Positions 8,576-17,186 of a stretch of 64,000 nucleotides of DNA are shown in pieces. Under the pieces are notes generated by a model that was given only the letters and a program-made list of their open reading frames with translations, ran no database searches and was not told the origin of the DNA. A program made the position numbers and the translations under genes. Within the stretch, counting starts at the first letter, position 1. Each line of letters starts with the position of its first letter. Source of the DNA: Prauserella marina (GTDB taxonomy: Bacteria > Actinomycetota > Actinomycetes > Mycobacteriales > Pseudonocardiaceae); contig NZ_CP016353.1 of NCBI RefSeq assembly GCF_002240355.1, forward strand, positions 186,001 to 250,000. The letters are read 5' to 3'.

Positions 8576-9624
8576 GCATGTCGGTCCGCATCGGGAAGCA
8601 CGAACTCGGCAGGCAGCACCCGCCCTTCGTCATCGCCGAGGTCTCCGGCAACCACAACGGTGATCTCGGCAGGGCGCTCGCGATCGTCGACGCCGTCGCC
8701 GAAGCCGGTGCGCAGGCGGTGAAACTACAGACCTACCGGCCGGACACGATCACCATCGACGCCGACGGTCCCGCTTTCCGGCTCAGCGAAGGGCACGAGC
8801 TGTGGGGCGGGCAGAACCTGTACCGGTTGTACGAGAAGGCCCACACGCCGTGGGAATGGCACGAACCGCTGTTCGCGCGTGCCCGCGAACACGGGCTCGA
8901 AGTGTTTTCGAGTCCCTTCGACCCGACGGCCGTCGAACTGCTCGAATCACTCGACGCGCCCGCGTACAAGATCGCGTCGTCGGAGATCGTCGACCTGCCG
9001 CTCGTCGAACTGTGTGCCGGTACGGGCAAACCGCTCGTGATTTCGACGGGAATGGCGACCGTCGCCGAGATCGACGCCGCCGTGCGCGTGGCGAGGCAGG
9101 CGGGCAACGATCAGCTCGTCGTACTGGCCTGCACGGCCAGCTACCCCGCCGCTCCCGAGGAGAGCAACCTGCGCGGCATTCCCGTGCTCGGTGAGGTGAC
9201 CGGTTCGCTGGTCGGCCTCTCCGACCACACGCCGGGAATCGGTGCTCCCGTCGCGGCCGTCGCACTCGGGGCGTGTGCCATCGAGAAGCACGTGACGTTG
9301 TCCCGCGAAGACGGAGGTGTCGATTCGGCGTTCTCGCTGGAGCCGTCCGAACTGGCACAGCTCGTCACCGAGACCAGGAGGGCATGGCAGGCGCTCGGCG
9401 AGCCGGTACTCGGCCCGAAGCCGAGCGAGCTGGAAGGGTTGCGGCTGCGCCGCTCGCTCTACGTCGTCGCCGACGTCCGCGAGGGCGAGCGGGTCACCGA
9501 GCACAACGTCCGCTCGATCAGGCCCGCCGGTGGACTTCCGCCCGCCGACATCACCAAGGTGCTCGGTCGCACCTTCCGCGCCGATGCCGTCAAAGGCACC
9601 CCGCTCACCTGGGATCTGATCTAG
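8572..9624 (+). CDS. pseI: Pseudaminic acid synthase PseI (NeuB family)
   Basis: A 350-residue NeuB-family synthase. The TIM-barrel domain opens with FVIAEVSGNHNGDLGRAL and KLQTYRPDTITID; KIASSEIVDLPLVE and LSDHTPGIG follow. The C-terminal SAF (antifreeze-like) domain covers roughly residues 290-350 (RRSLYVVADVREGERVT). These enzymes condense a 6-carbon diacetamido sugar with phosphoenolpyruvate to give the 9-carbon nonulosonic acid. The frame opens at GTG 8572, overlapping pseH; the ATG at 8578 is an alternative. Its TAG stop lies inside the left end of the inverted-repeat element. Confidence 0.88.
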   Translation: MSMSVRIGKHELGRQHPPFVIAEVSGNHNGDLGRALAIVDAVAEAGAQAVKLQTYRPDTITIDADGPAFRLSEGHELWGGQNLYRLYEKAHTPWEWHEPLFARAREHGLEVFSSPFDPTAVELLESLDAPAYKIASSEIVDLPLVELCAGTGKPLVISTGMATVAEIDAAVRVARQAGNDQLVVLACTASYPAAPEESNLRGIPVLGEVTGSLVGLSDHTPGIGAPVAAVALGACAIEKHVTLSREDGGVDSAFSLEPSELAQLVTETRRAWQALGEPVLGPKPSELEGLRLRRSLYVVADVREGERVTEHNVRSIRPAGGLPPADITKVLGRTFRADAVKGTPLTWDLI

Positions 9625-9785
9625 GCGTGTCTGACAATCCCGTTGCCTACTGCGCGAGGCCAGCGCGGCGGCTCGCCGCGTTGTCGGAAGGCCCGAGTAC
9701 GGCCCGGTACGAGGACCTTCCTCCGCCTTGCGAGCCACCACGCTGATCCCCGCTCGCACGGCAGAGGATCATCAGACACGCCTAG
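9621..9785. mobile_element. MITE-like element, 165 bp with 20-bp terminal inverted repeats
   Basis: The left end 9621-9640 (CTAGGCGTGTCTGACAATCC) and the complement of the right end 9766-9785 match at 18 of 20 positions. The outermost bases on both sides are CTAG, which could be a target duplication or part of the repeat. No coding capacity is seen inside. The stop codons of the convergent pseI and pseC both fall within the terminal CTAG. It resembles a non-autonomous derivative of an insertion sequence; it could instead serve only as a convergent terminator. Confidence 0.55.
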
Positions 9786-10921
9786 GCACCCAGAAACTCG
9801 CGTACCGCGTCGATGACCCTGTCCACGTCGGAGTCGGTCAGGCCGGGGAACAGCGGCAGCGACAGCTCTTCCTCGTAGTAGCGCTCGGCGTTGGGGCACA
9901 GCCCTCTGCGGTAGCCGAGGTCTTCGAAAACCGGGTGCCAGTACGCGGGGATGTAGTTGACCTGAACGCCGATGCCTTTGCTCCGCAAATGCTCGAACAG
10001 CGCCTTGCGGCGGCCGTCGCGCGCGCGCAGCGGGTAGAGGTGCCACATCGGGTCGGCTCCGGCCCTGGTGACCGGGGTGCGCACCTGGTCGAGACCGGCG
10101 AACGCCTTGTCGTAGCGCTGGTGGATCTCGGCGCGCCTGCTCTTGAAAGCGGCGAGTTTGCGCAGCTGCGCGATGCCTAGCGCGCACAGTACGTCGGGAA
10201 GCCGGTAGTTCAGTCCGAACGCGTGCACTTCCTGGTGCCAGTCGCCCTCGTCAGGGTAGCGCTGGGCCGCCTTCTCGCGCACGAGGCCGTGGTTGCGGAA
10301 CGCGGCGGCGTTGGCGAGCAGGTCGGGCGACGGCGAGGCGACCGCGCCACCCTCGGCGGTGGTGAGGTTCTTGGTCGCGAAGAACGAGAATGTGGTGACA
10401 TCGGCGATCGAGCCGACCGGCCTTCCGTTCAGCGCTCCACCGATCGAATGGGCCGCGTCCTCCAGTAGCAGTGCGTCCGCCGATTCGGCGACCGTCCGCA
10501 ACGCGTCGAGATCGGCGGGATGGCCCGCGTAGTCGACGGCGGCGACGACCCTGGTGTTCGGTCCGGCCGCTGCTCGGGCCGCTTCGGGATCGAGGTTTCC
10601 GGTGTCCTGCTCGACGTCGGCGAAAACTACCTTCGCCCCGTGCAGCGCCGCGGTCGCGGCAGTCGCGACGAAGGTCAGCGGGCTCGTCACCACCTCGTCG
10701 CCCGCACCGACCCCGGCGGCAGCGTAGGCGACGTGCAACGCGGCGGTACCCGACGTCACGGCGACGGCGGGAGTTCCCCCGAGGTGTTCGGCGAGGTCGG
10801 CCTCGAAGCGGGTCACCGAAGGGCCCGTCGTCAGCCAGTCGCCCCGCAGCACCTCTGCCACGGCGGCGATCTCGTCGTCGCCGAGCGACTGCCTGCCGTA
10901 GGGGAGGAAATCGCTAGCCAT
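9782..10921 (-). CDS. pseC: UDP-4-keto-sugar aminotransferase PseC (DegT/DnrJ/EryC1 family)
   Basis: A 379-residue PLP aminotransferase of the DegT family. It begins with FLPYGRQSLGDDEIAAV and has TSGTAALHVAYAAAGVG, the aspartate motif LLLEDAAHSIGG, the PLP lysine in FFATKNLTTAEGGAV and the C-terminal NYRLPDVLCALGIAQL. PseC converts the 4-keto sugar made by PseB to UDP-4-amino-4,6-dideoxy-beta-L-AltNAc. It overlaps pseB by 8 bp, so the two are translated together. Confidence 0.88.
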   Translation of the reverse strand: MASDFLPYGRQSLGDDEIAAVAEVLRGDWLTTGPSVTRFEADLAEHLGGTPAVAVTSGTAALHVAYAAAGVGAGDEVVTSPLTFVATAATAALHGAKVVFADVEQDTGNLDPEAARAAAGPNTRVVAAVDYAGHPADLDALRTVAESADALLLEDAAHSIGGALNGRPVGSIADVTTFSFFATKNLTTAEGGAVASPSPDLLANAAAFRNHGLVREKAAQRYPDEGDWHQEVHAFGLNYRLPDVLCALGIAQLRKLAAFKSRRAEIHQRYDKAFAGLDQVRTPVTRAGADPMWHLYPLRARDGRRKALFEHLRSKGIGVQVNYIPAYWHPVFEDLGYRRGLCPNAERYYEEELSLPLFPGLTDSDVDRVIDAVREFLGA

Positions 10922-11897
10922 GTTCGGCGATCAGCTCGTGCAGCTGGTCGGTGTCGAGCCACAGGTCGTTGGTGTCCGACCGGTAGGCGAAACCGTCGGC
11001 GACGGGGCTGCCTTCCGTGGGGGGTTCGTAGCCCCAGCCCGCGATGTGCGGCTGAACGACGTAGCGGTCGGAAAGCCGAAGCGTCCGCCGCGCGTCGTCG
11101 GGCGCGATCATCTCCTCGTGCAGCTTCTCGCCGGGCCGCACCCCGACCTCGTGCATGGGGCTGCCTGGCGCGATGGCCTGCGCGAGGTCGACGAGCCGCA
11201 TGCTCGGAATGCGCGGAACGTAGAGCTCCCCGCCGTTCATGAGGTCGAACGAGTCGACGACGAACCGCACGGCCTGGGGGAGCGTGATCCAGAACCTGGT
11301 CATCTCCTTGTGCGTGATGGGCAGCGACTCGCCCCGCTCGGCGAGTGACCGGAAGAACGGGATGACGCTGCCCCTCGACCCCATGACGTTGCCGTAGCGC
11401 ACGACGGCGAACCTGGTCGGGTGGGTGGCGGCGTAGTGGTTCGCGCTGATGAACATCCGGTCGGCGCACAGCTTCGTCGCGCCGTAGAGGTTGATCGGGC
11501 TCGATGCCTTGTCCGTCGACAGCGCGACGACCTTGCGGACACCGGTCTCGATCGCGGCTTCGATGACGTTCTGCGAACCCATCACGTTCGTCTGGACGAA
11601 TTCGAACGGGTTGTACTCGCCGGTGTCGACCTGCTTGAGCGCGGCTGCGTGCACGACGTAGTCGACGCCGTGCATCGCGCGTTCGAGCCTGCGCCGGTCG
11701 CGGACGTCGCCGATGAAGAACCGCAGTCGTGGGTCGTCGCCGAACTGCCTGCGCACCTCGTACTGCTTGAGCTCGTCTCGTGAGAGCACCACGAGCCGCC
11801 GTGGGTCGAGTTCGGTGAGCGCGAAGTTGATGAACGCCTTGCCGAACGAGCCCGTACCCCCGGTGAGCAGGATGCTCGCACCGTCGAGCTCGGCCAT
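10914..11897 (-). CDS. pseB: UDP-GlcNAc 4,6-dehydratase (inverting) PseB
   Basis: A 327-residue short-chain dehydrogenase-type protein with the NADP-binding GGTGSFGKAFINFAL, the catalytic LSTDKASSPINLYGATK (the TDK and YxxxK pattern of FlaA1/PseB inverting dehydratases) and SRGSVIPFF. It catalyses the first step of pseudaminic acid synthesis, C4 oxidation, 5,6-dehydration and C5 inversion of UDP-GlcNAc. The ATG at 11897 is divergent from pseF with about 40 bp between them, which must hold both promoters or a shared regulatory site. Confidence 0.9.
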   Translation of the reverse strand: MAELDGASILLTGGTGSFGKAFINFALTELDPRRLVVLSRDELKQYEVRRQFGDDPRLRFFIGDVRDRRRLERAMHGVDYVVHAAALKQVDTGEYNPFEFVQTNVMGSQNVIEAAIETGVRKVVALSTDKASSPINLYGATKLCADRMFISANHYAATHPTRFAVVRYGNVMGSRGSVIPFFRSLAERGESLPITHKEMTRFWITLPQAVRFVVDSFDLMNGGELYVPRIPSMRLVDLAQAIAPGSPMHEVGVRPGEKLHEEMIAPDDARRTLRLSDRYVVQPHIAGWGYEPPTEGSPVADGFAYRSDTNDLWLDTDQLHELIAEHG

Positions 11898-11938
11898 CGC
11901 CTAACCTCCGTGTCGCCGCGGCTTTGCCGCGAGCCATC

Positions 11939-12685
11939 ATGTCATCCATGCCGAACAGCCCTGTCGTGAACGTCGTGGTTCAAGCTCGGGCGTCCTCGAC
12001 AAGATTGCCAGGCAAAGTGCTGCGCTCGCTCGGCGGTCGCAGTGTGCTCGGCTGGGTCGTGCGTGCCGCGATCGCGAGCGCGCAAGGCCGAGTCATCGTC
12101 GCCACCTCGGAAGCGGCCGACGACGACGCCGTCGCCGACGAGGCCGCTCTGCACGGTGCCGAGGTCGTGCGAGGGCCGCTCGACGACGTGCTCGGCAGGT
12201 TCCTGCTGGCCTGTGAGCTCCATCCAGCCGATGCGGTGGTCCGGCTGACCGCGGACTGCCCCCTGCACGATCCGGCCCTGATCGGCCAGCTCACGGCCAT
12301 GTGGCTGGCCGACCCTTCGCTCGACTACGTCAGTACGACCTTGGTGCGCACGTTGCCCCGAGGATTCGACGCCGAGCTGGTGCGGGTTCCGGTCCTCGCC
12401 GAGCAGGGTGAGGTATCGCACGGCCCGCACCGCGAGCACGTGACGTACGGCGTCTACGGGGACCCGGGGCGTTACTCCTGTGCTGGTCTCGTGGTCGCGC
12501 CGCCTGCCGACGACCTGCGGGTGACCCTCGATACCGCCGCGGACTGGGACCTGTTGACCGGCGTCGTGGCCGAGCTGGGCGACCGGCCTCCTCGCTGGCA
12601 GGACGTCGTCGCGCTGCTCAGGGCACGGCCGGACCTCGTCGCGCTGAACGCGGACGTCGAGCAGAAGGAAGCGGGCAGCGCGTGA
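11939..12685 (+). CDS. pseF: CMP-pseudaminic acid synthetase-like cytidylyltransferase PseF/SpsF
   Basis: A nucleotidyltransferase of the CTP_transf_3 (SpsF) type with VVVQARASSTRLPGKVLRSL at the N-terminus, the metal-site region VVRLTADCPLHDP and a late HREHVTYGVY motif. It would activate pseudaminic acid with CTP for the GT29-like transferase. ATGs at 11939 and 11948 are both usable and a TTG further upstream is in frame. It overlaps pseG by 4 bp. SpsF-like proteins often occupy the PseF slot in Gram-positive clusters. Confidence 0.8.
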   Translation: MSSMPNSPVVNVVVQARASSTRLPGKVLRSLGGRSVLGWVVRAAIASAQGRVIVATSEAADDDAVADEAALHGAEVVRGPLDDVLGRFLLACELHPADAVVRLTADCPLHDPALIGQLTAMWLADPSLDYVSTTLVRTLPRGFDAELVRVPVLAEQGEVSHGPHREHVTYGVYGDPGRYSCAGLVVAPPADDLRVTLDTAADWDLLTGVVAELGDRPPRWQDVVALLRARPDLVALNADVEQKEAGSA

Positions 12686-13647
12686 AGGTCGTATTGCGTG
12701 CGGACTCCTCACGCCTGATCGGTGCTGGGCACGTCGCTCGGATGGTCGCGGTCGCGGAGGAGGCGAGTGCTCGCGGCTGGTCGGTGAGCTTCGCGGGCGA
12801 CACCGGCAACGCCGAATTCCTCACCGCGAGGCTCGCGGAGCTGGCCGTCCCAGTGCTTCCGCCCGATGCGCCCTCCGACGGCGCGGACGCGGTGATCGTC
12901 GATCACTACGGCATCGGTGAACTGCGGGCCGAGGTCAACGCGACGGGGGCGCTGCTGGTGTCCTTCGAGGACGGGCCGTTCGGGAGGAGGGCCGCCGACA
13001 TCGTGGTCGACTGCGGGTTCGATCCCGCGCCCCGGCCCGACGACGGCTCACCGATCGTGCTCGCGGGCGCCGAGTTCGCGCCGTTGCGCCAGGTCGTGGT
13101 TGCCGCGCGGGCCGAGCGTGCTCGCCGAGCCGCCGACACCTCCGACGTGCCGAGCGTGCTCGTCGTGCTCGGCGGCGGGGGAGTCTGGCAGGACACGGTC
13201 GTCGAACTGCTCACCGCGTTGCGGGACACGGGGATGCCGTTCGCCGCCGAAGCGCTCGTCAGGGGAGAGCCCGCGTTGCCGGAACCGGCGCCTGGACAGC
13301 GGTTCGTGCTGTCCGAGCCGGGAGACGGCTTGCTCGGCAAGCTCGTCGCCAGCGATCTCGTGGTGAGCGCGGCCGGGGTGACGCTGTACGAGCTGTGCTG
13401 TGTCGGCGTGCCGAGCGCACTTGTTCAGCTCGTCGACAACCAGGCGGCGGGATACGAGTCGGCCGTCGGCAACGGGCTGGCCGTGGGACTCGGCAGCGCG
13501 GCCGACCTGCGTGACGCGGCCGGGACACTCGCGAAACTCCTCGCCGACCCGAGCGCGCGCTACCGTATCGCGAGCACGGCGGCAGGCGTGGTCGACGGTA
13601 AGGGAGCGGGAAGAGTGCTCGATGCGCTCGCGGGGGCACTCCGGTGA
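12682..13647 (+). CDS. pseG: UDP-2,4-diacetamido-2,4,6-trideoxy-altropyranose hydrolase PseG
   Basis: A 321-residue GT-B fold hydrolase with the N-terminal GAGHVARMVAVAEEA carrying the catalytic-type histidine, the IVDHYGIG aspartate region, the nucleotide-binding VVLGGGGVWQDTV and the C-terminal VVSAAGVTLYELCCVGVP. PseG removes UDP from the diacetamido sugar before PseI. It starts with GTG overlapping the pseF stop (GTGA) and is itself coupled to the next gene, so pseF-pseG-membrane protein form one operon. Confidence 0.87.
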   Translation: MKVVLRADSSRLIGAGHVARMVAVAEEASARGWSVSFAGDTGNAEFLTARLAELAVPVLPPDAPSDGADAVIVDHYGIGELRAEVNATGALLVSFEDGPFGRRAADIVVDCGFDPAPRPDDGSPIVLAGAEFAPLRQVVVAARAERARRAADTSDVPSVLVVLGGGGVWQDTVVELLTALRDTGMPFAAEALVRGEPALPEPAPGQRFVLSEPGDGLLGKLVASDLVVSAAGVTLYELCCVGVPSALVQLVDNQAAGYESAVGNGLAVGLGSAADLRDAAGTLAKLLADPSARYRIASTAAGVVDGKGAGRVLDALAGALR

Positions 13648-15143
13648 ATCGGCTCGGCGCGCGGCTCGCGATCCTGCTCGTGATCTTCGCGTTCGGCACG
13701 TGGGCCGCTTGGTCGTTCGTCGTGGACGACGCCTACATCACCTTCCGCTACAGCGCGCATTTCGCAGAGGGCCACGGTCCGGTGTGGAACGTGGGCGGCG
13801 ATCCCGTCGAGGGGTTCACGAATTTCGGCTGGATGTCCTGGCTCGCGTTCCTCGGCTGGATGCAGCTCGATCTGCTGCTCGTCGCGAAGCTGACCTCGCT
13901 CGTCGTCGCGGTGATCATCCTCGTGTTGCTCGTCAGGGAAACCGAGGACGGCGCCTGGCTGGCGGGCGGGGCGTTCGTCGTGTTCCTGCCGACCTACTTC
14001 CATCTCTCCGGCGGACTCGAAACCATCGCGTTCGCCGCCGTGGTCCTGCGCGCTGCCATCGTCGGCATCAGGGTGTTGCAGGACAAGCGGGTGTGGGATT
14101 GGGAGCCGCCCGCGTTGCTGCTCGTCGCGGGGTTGCTCCGTCCGGAGGGTGTCCTCGCGACGTTGCCGGCCGTCGCGCTCTGGTTCTGGTACGAACGTGA
14201 CCGGCCTGGCCCGAAGCGGGCGCTCGTCGCCGCGGCCGTGCTCGGCGCGGCCTACTTCGGCTGGCGATGGATCTACTACGGCCAGTTCCTTCCCAACACC
14301 TTCTACGTGAAGTTCGGCGACCTCACGGCAGGCGGTGAATGGACAAAACAGACACTCGGCCTTTTTCTGCCGTTGTTGTTGCTGATGCTGGGTTTGTTGA
14401 TCCGCAAGGAAACCAGGGCGATCGGCGGGCTCCTGATCGCGATGGTGGTGCTCACCTACGCGACCTACGCACTGTCCGGACCGTCCATGGACTACCTCGG
14501 CCGGTTCGCGTATCACGCGTTTCCCGTGCTGTGCCTCGGCGCCGGGTTCGCGGTGACCGAGATCGGGAATCGCTGGGTTGCCATCGGCGTCAGTACCGTC
14601 GCGGTCGGCTGGGTCGCCGCGACCGGCGCGACGGCGAAGGACCTGCCGACGATGGCCAACTACGGTACGGATTTGCGGCGCGCGCACGTCGCCATCGGTG
14701 AAGGGCTCGCAGCTGCCGACGTTCCCGAGGAATTCCGCACCATCGCGGTGAGCGACGCCGGAGCCATCCCGTACTTCAGCGGCTGGAACGCCATCGACTA
14801 CATCGGACTCAACGACGAAGCCATCGCGGGAGGAGCCGATCCGACCGACGTGGTGAAGGCCGCGTCACCGATGGTGATCGTCGTGACCTCGTACACGCCA
14901 GAGGTCTCCGACGTGATGTACGGGCTGCGGGTCGCCGAGGCGACGGAGGGCTACGTGGACGTCGTTCAGGTGCGGATGCGGGAGGGGTACTGGCAGCACG
15001 TCTACGTGAAGACCGGGTGGGCGCCCCAGGTCGGCGACGCAGTGCGCGCGAGCGTAGAGGAAGCCCAGAGCACCATCGACCCCGGACGCTACGACTCGAC
15101 CGTCGACCGCTGGCTCGACCGCCTCCGGACCGGCCGCGATTAG
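13644..15143 (+). CDS. GT-C-type integral membrane glycosyltransferase-like protein
   Basis: A 499-residue protein with about ten hydrophobic segments and a soluble C-terminal part of about 150 residues. The first extracellular loop has the acidic motif VVDDAYITFRYSAHFAEGHG and then NVGGDPVEGFTNFGW, the pattern found in polyprenyl-phosphate-dependent GT-C enzymes such as AftB-like arabinosyltransferases. It is coupled by GTGA to pseG. Such an enzyme would add a lipid-linked sugar outside the membrane, possibly to the pseudaminic-acid-bearing polymer. Family membership is clear; donor and acceptor are not. Confidence 0.75.
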   Translation: MNRLGARLAILLVIFAFGTWAAWSFVVDDAYITFRYSAHFAEGHGPVWNVGGDPVEGFTNFGWMSWLAFLGWMQLDLLLVAKLTSLVVAVIILVLLVRETEDGAWLAGGAFVVFLPTYFHLSGGLETIAFAAVVLRAAIVGIRVLQDKRVWDWEPPALLLVAGLLRPEGVLATLPAVALWFWYERDRPGPKRALVAAAVLGAAYFGWRWIYYGQFLPNTFYVKFGDLTAGGEWTKQTLGLFLPLLLLMLGLLIRKETRAIGGLLIAMVVLTYATYALSGPSMDYLGRFAYHAFPVLCLGAGFAVTEIGNRWVAIGVSTVAVGWVAATGATAKDLPTMANYGTDLRRAHVAIGEGLAAADVPEEFRTIAVSDAGAIPYFSGWNAIDYIGLNDEAIAGGADPTDVVKAASPMVIVVTSYTPEVSDVMYGLRVAEATEGYVDVVQVRMREGYWQHVYVKTGWAPQVGDAVRASVEEAQSTIDPGRYDSTVDRWLDRLRTGRD

Positions 15144-15270
15144 GACTGTTTTCGGGTCGGCTTGCGCGGGGTGAGTAGCGGAACCCGCGGCGGCGCCGGT
15201 TGCTTGCCACCCAAGCGACTTCGTCGCACATGACGTGACAAGCGACCGGCCCGCTGGTCGGATCAGCTGC

Positions 15271-15846
15271 TCAGAGGTACTGCCCGGGGTTGCCGATGCC
15301 GCCGGGTGCCTCGGCGCCGCCCGTGCCGGGAGGCAGGCCGCGCCGCATGTGTTCGAGCTGGGAGCGGGCCGCCATCTGCTGCGCGAAGAGCGCGGTCTGG
15401 ATGCCGTGGAACAGACCTTCCAGCCAGCCGACGAGCTGAGCTTGGGCGATCCGCAGTTCGGCGTCGGAAGGCGTGCTGCCGTCGGTGAACGGCGATACCA
15501 GCCGCTCAAGCTCCTCCTGGAGTTCGGGCGCGAGCGCGTTCTCCAGTTCCTTGATCGACGTCGCGTGGATCTCGCGGAGCCGGTTGCGGCTGGCCTCGTC
15601 GAGCGGAGCCGCGCGCACCTCTTCGAGAAGCTGCTTGATCATCGTGCCGATGCGCATCACCTTGGCCGGTTCTTCGACCATGTCACCGACCGATTCGCTC
15701 TTCTCACCCTCCGCGGTCGGTCCGATCCGCGCCGCACCCACCGGCGAACCATCGGGGCCAACGACCACCACGTGGTGTGATTGTTCACCCTCCTGGCTAC
15801 CGGCTGTATGTGAATTCGGGGAATTGGGCTCGGTCATATGCTCCAT
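15271..15846 (-). CDS. bpa: Bacterial proteasome activator Bpa/PafE
   Basis: A 191-residue protein with an acidic disordered N-terminus, a helical core (residues about 60-150, containing MIKQLLEEVRAAPLDEASR and AQAQLVGWLEGLFHGIQTAL) and the C-terminal GQYL motif that docks on the 20S proteasome. It is the counterpart of Rv3780, an ATP-independent ring activator. ATGs at 15846 and 15837 are both possible. The location beside the Rv3778- and Rv3777-like genes matches mycobacterial gene order. Confidence 0.93.
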   Translation of the reverse strand: MEHMTEPNSPNSHTAGSQEGEQSHHVVVVGPDGSPVGAARIGPTAEGEKSESVGDMVEEPAKVMRIGTMIKQLLEEVRAAPLDEASRNRLREIHATSIKELENALAPELQEELERLVSPFTDGSTPSDAELRIAQAQLVGWLEGLFHGIQTALFAQQMAARSQLEHMRRGLPPGTGGAEAPGGIGNPGQYL

Positions 15847-15980
15847 CCTGGCTTATTTCGGAACGTGCTCACATCGCGTCCGGATACCCGATATCCGAGC
15901 GTAGCCGTATCCGTCGCTGCTTGTGTTCACCAGGGCAACCCCGAACGCGCAGCGAAATTACCCCTCCGTACGGTGTTGCC

Positions 15981-17180
15981 ATGGCGTTTGACGTCGCTCG
16001 GATCCGTGGGTTGTTTCCCGCACTGGGTGACGGCTGGATTCACTTCGATGGTGCTGCCGGAATGCTGGTGCCCGAACAGGTCGCTTCCGCGGTTTCCACG
16101 GCGATGCGGGCTCCGGTTTCCGGGCCTGGCGGAGCATTTCCGGCCTCCCAGCGTGCGGAGACCATCGTGGCTGCCGCGCGCCGTTCCGTCGCCGATCTCG
16201 TCGGAGGCCACCCTGACGGGGTCGTGCTGGGGCCAAGCGCCTCCGTGTTGCTCGGCAGGCTTGTCGACGCGCTCTCCTACCGCTGGACCCTCGGCGACGA
16301 AGTCGTCGTTTCCCGCCTCGACGAACAGGCCAACATCGCGCCGTGGGTGCGGGTCGCGAAGCGAATCGGTGCCAACGTCCGCTGGGGCGAGATCGACATC
16401 GAGAACTGCGAACTGCCTGCGTGGCAGTACGAAAACCTGGTCAACGCCCGCACCAAGGCCGTCGCGATCACCTGTGCCTCCGGTTCCGTCGGCACCAGGC
16501 CCGACGTGCCGACGGTCGTCGAGATCGCGAAGCGGGTCGGCGCGACCGTCATCGTCGATGCCACCTACGCCGCGCCGTTCGTCCCGCTCGACCTGAACGC
16601 GCTCGGGGCCGATGTCGTTGTGCTCTCCGCGCAGGCGTGGGGAGGACCCGCGGTCGGGGCGCTGGTCTTCCGCGATCCCGAGTTGCTGGAGAAGCTGCCT
16701 TCGGTGTCGCTGGAGCCAGGGGCACGTGGTCCGGCGCGGCTGGAACTGGGGCCGCACGCCTACCCTTTACTCGCCGGTGTCGTCGCCTCCGTCGACTATC
16801 TCGCCGGCCTGGACGACGCGGCGGGCGGTTCGCGCAGGGAGCGGTTGCTGACGTCGCTCGGCTCGGCGAAGTCCTACCATGCGGGTCTTCTCGCCCAGCT
16901 TTCGACGGAACTGCGGTCGCTGAGGCACGTCATGGTCATCGGCGACGCCATGCGGCGCATCCCGGTGCTGGCTTTCACCGTCGCGGACAAGAAGGCGGCC
17001 GAGGTCGCCGAATACCTTGCCTCGCAGGGACTGTGTGCCTTCGCGGACGAGGGCACGAGCGGGTTGTTCGCCGCGCTTGGCGTCGGTGAGGTCGGCGGAG
17101 CCGTCCGCATCGGACTCGCGCACTACTCCAACGTCTTCGAGATCAACCAACTGGTGCGGGTGCTCGAAGAACTCGGCTGA
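15981..17180 (+). CDS. Class V aminotransferase/cysteine desulfurase-like protein lacking the PLP lysine (Rv3778c-like)
   Basis: A 399-residue fold type I protein starting MAFDVARIRGLFPALGDGW. The PLP-domain aspartate region reads VIVDATYAAPFVPLDL. Where active enzymes have a lysine in an S-x-H-K pattern, this protein has LSAQAWGGPAVGAL, with no lysine. The mycobacterial relative has a similar AWGGP stretch, so the loss is probably old and family-wide. The enzyme may not use PLP in the usual way. The divergent neighbour is bpa; the gene converges with a quinone oxidoreductase 6 bp away. Confidence 0.85.
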   Translation: MAFDVARIRGLFPALGDGWIHFDGAAGMLVPEQVASAVSTAMRAPVSGPGGAFPASQRAETIVAAARRSVADLVGGHPDGVVLGPSASVLLGRLVDALSYRWTLGDEVVVSRLDEQANIAPWVRVAKRIGANVRWGEIDIENCELPAWQYENLVNARTKAVAITCASGSVGTRPDVPTVVEIAKRVGATVIVDATYAAPFVPLDLNALGADVVVLSAQAWGGPAVGALVFRDPELLEKLPSVSLEPGARGPARLELGPHAYPLLAGVVASVDYLAGLDDAAGGSRRERLLTSLGSAKSYHAGLLAQLSTELRSLRHVMVIGDAMRRIPVLAFTVADKKAAEVAEYLASQGLCAFADEGTSGLFAALGVGEVGGAVRIGLAHYSNVFEINQLVRVLEELG

Positions 17181-17186
17181 GCGCGC

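Noticed and set aside
13560-14687. Minus-strand open frame opposite pseG and the GT-C gene
   Set aside because: Antisense to two recognised genes, no start context and low-complexity composition.
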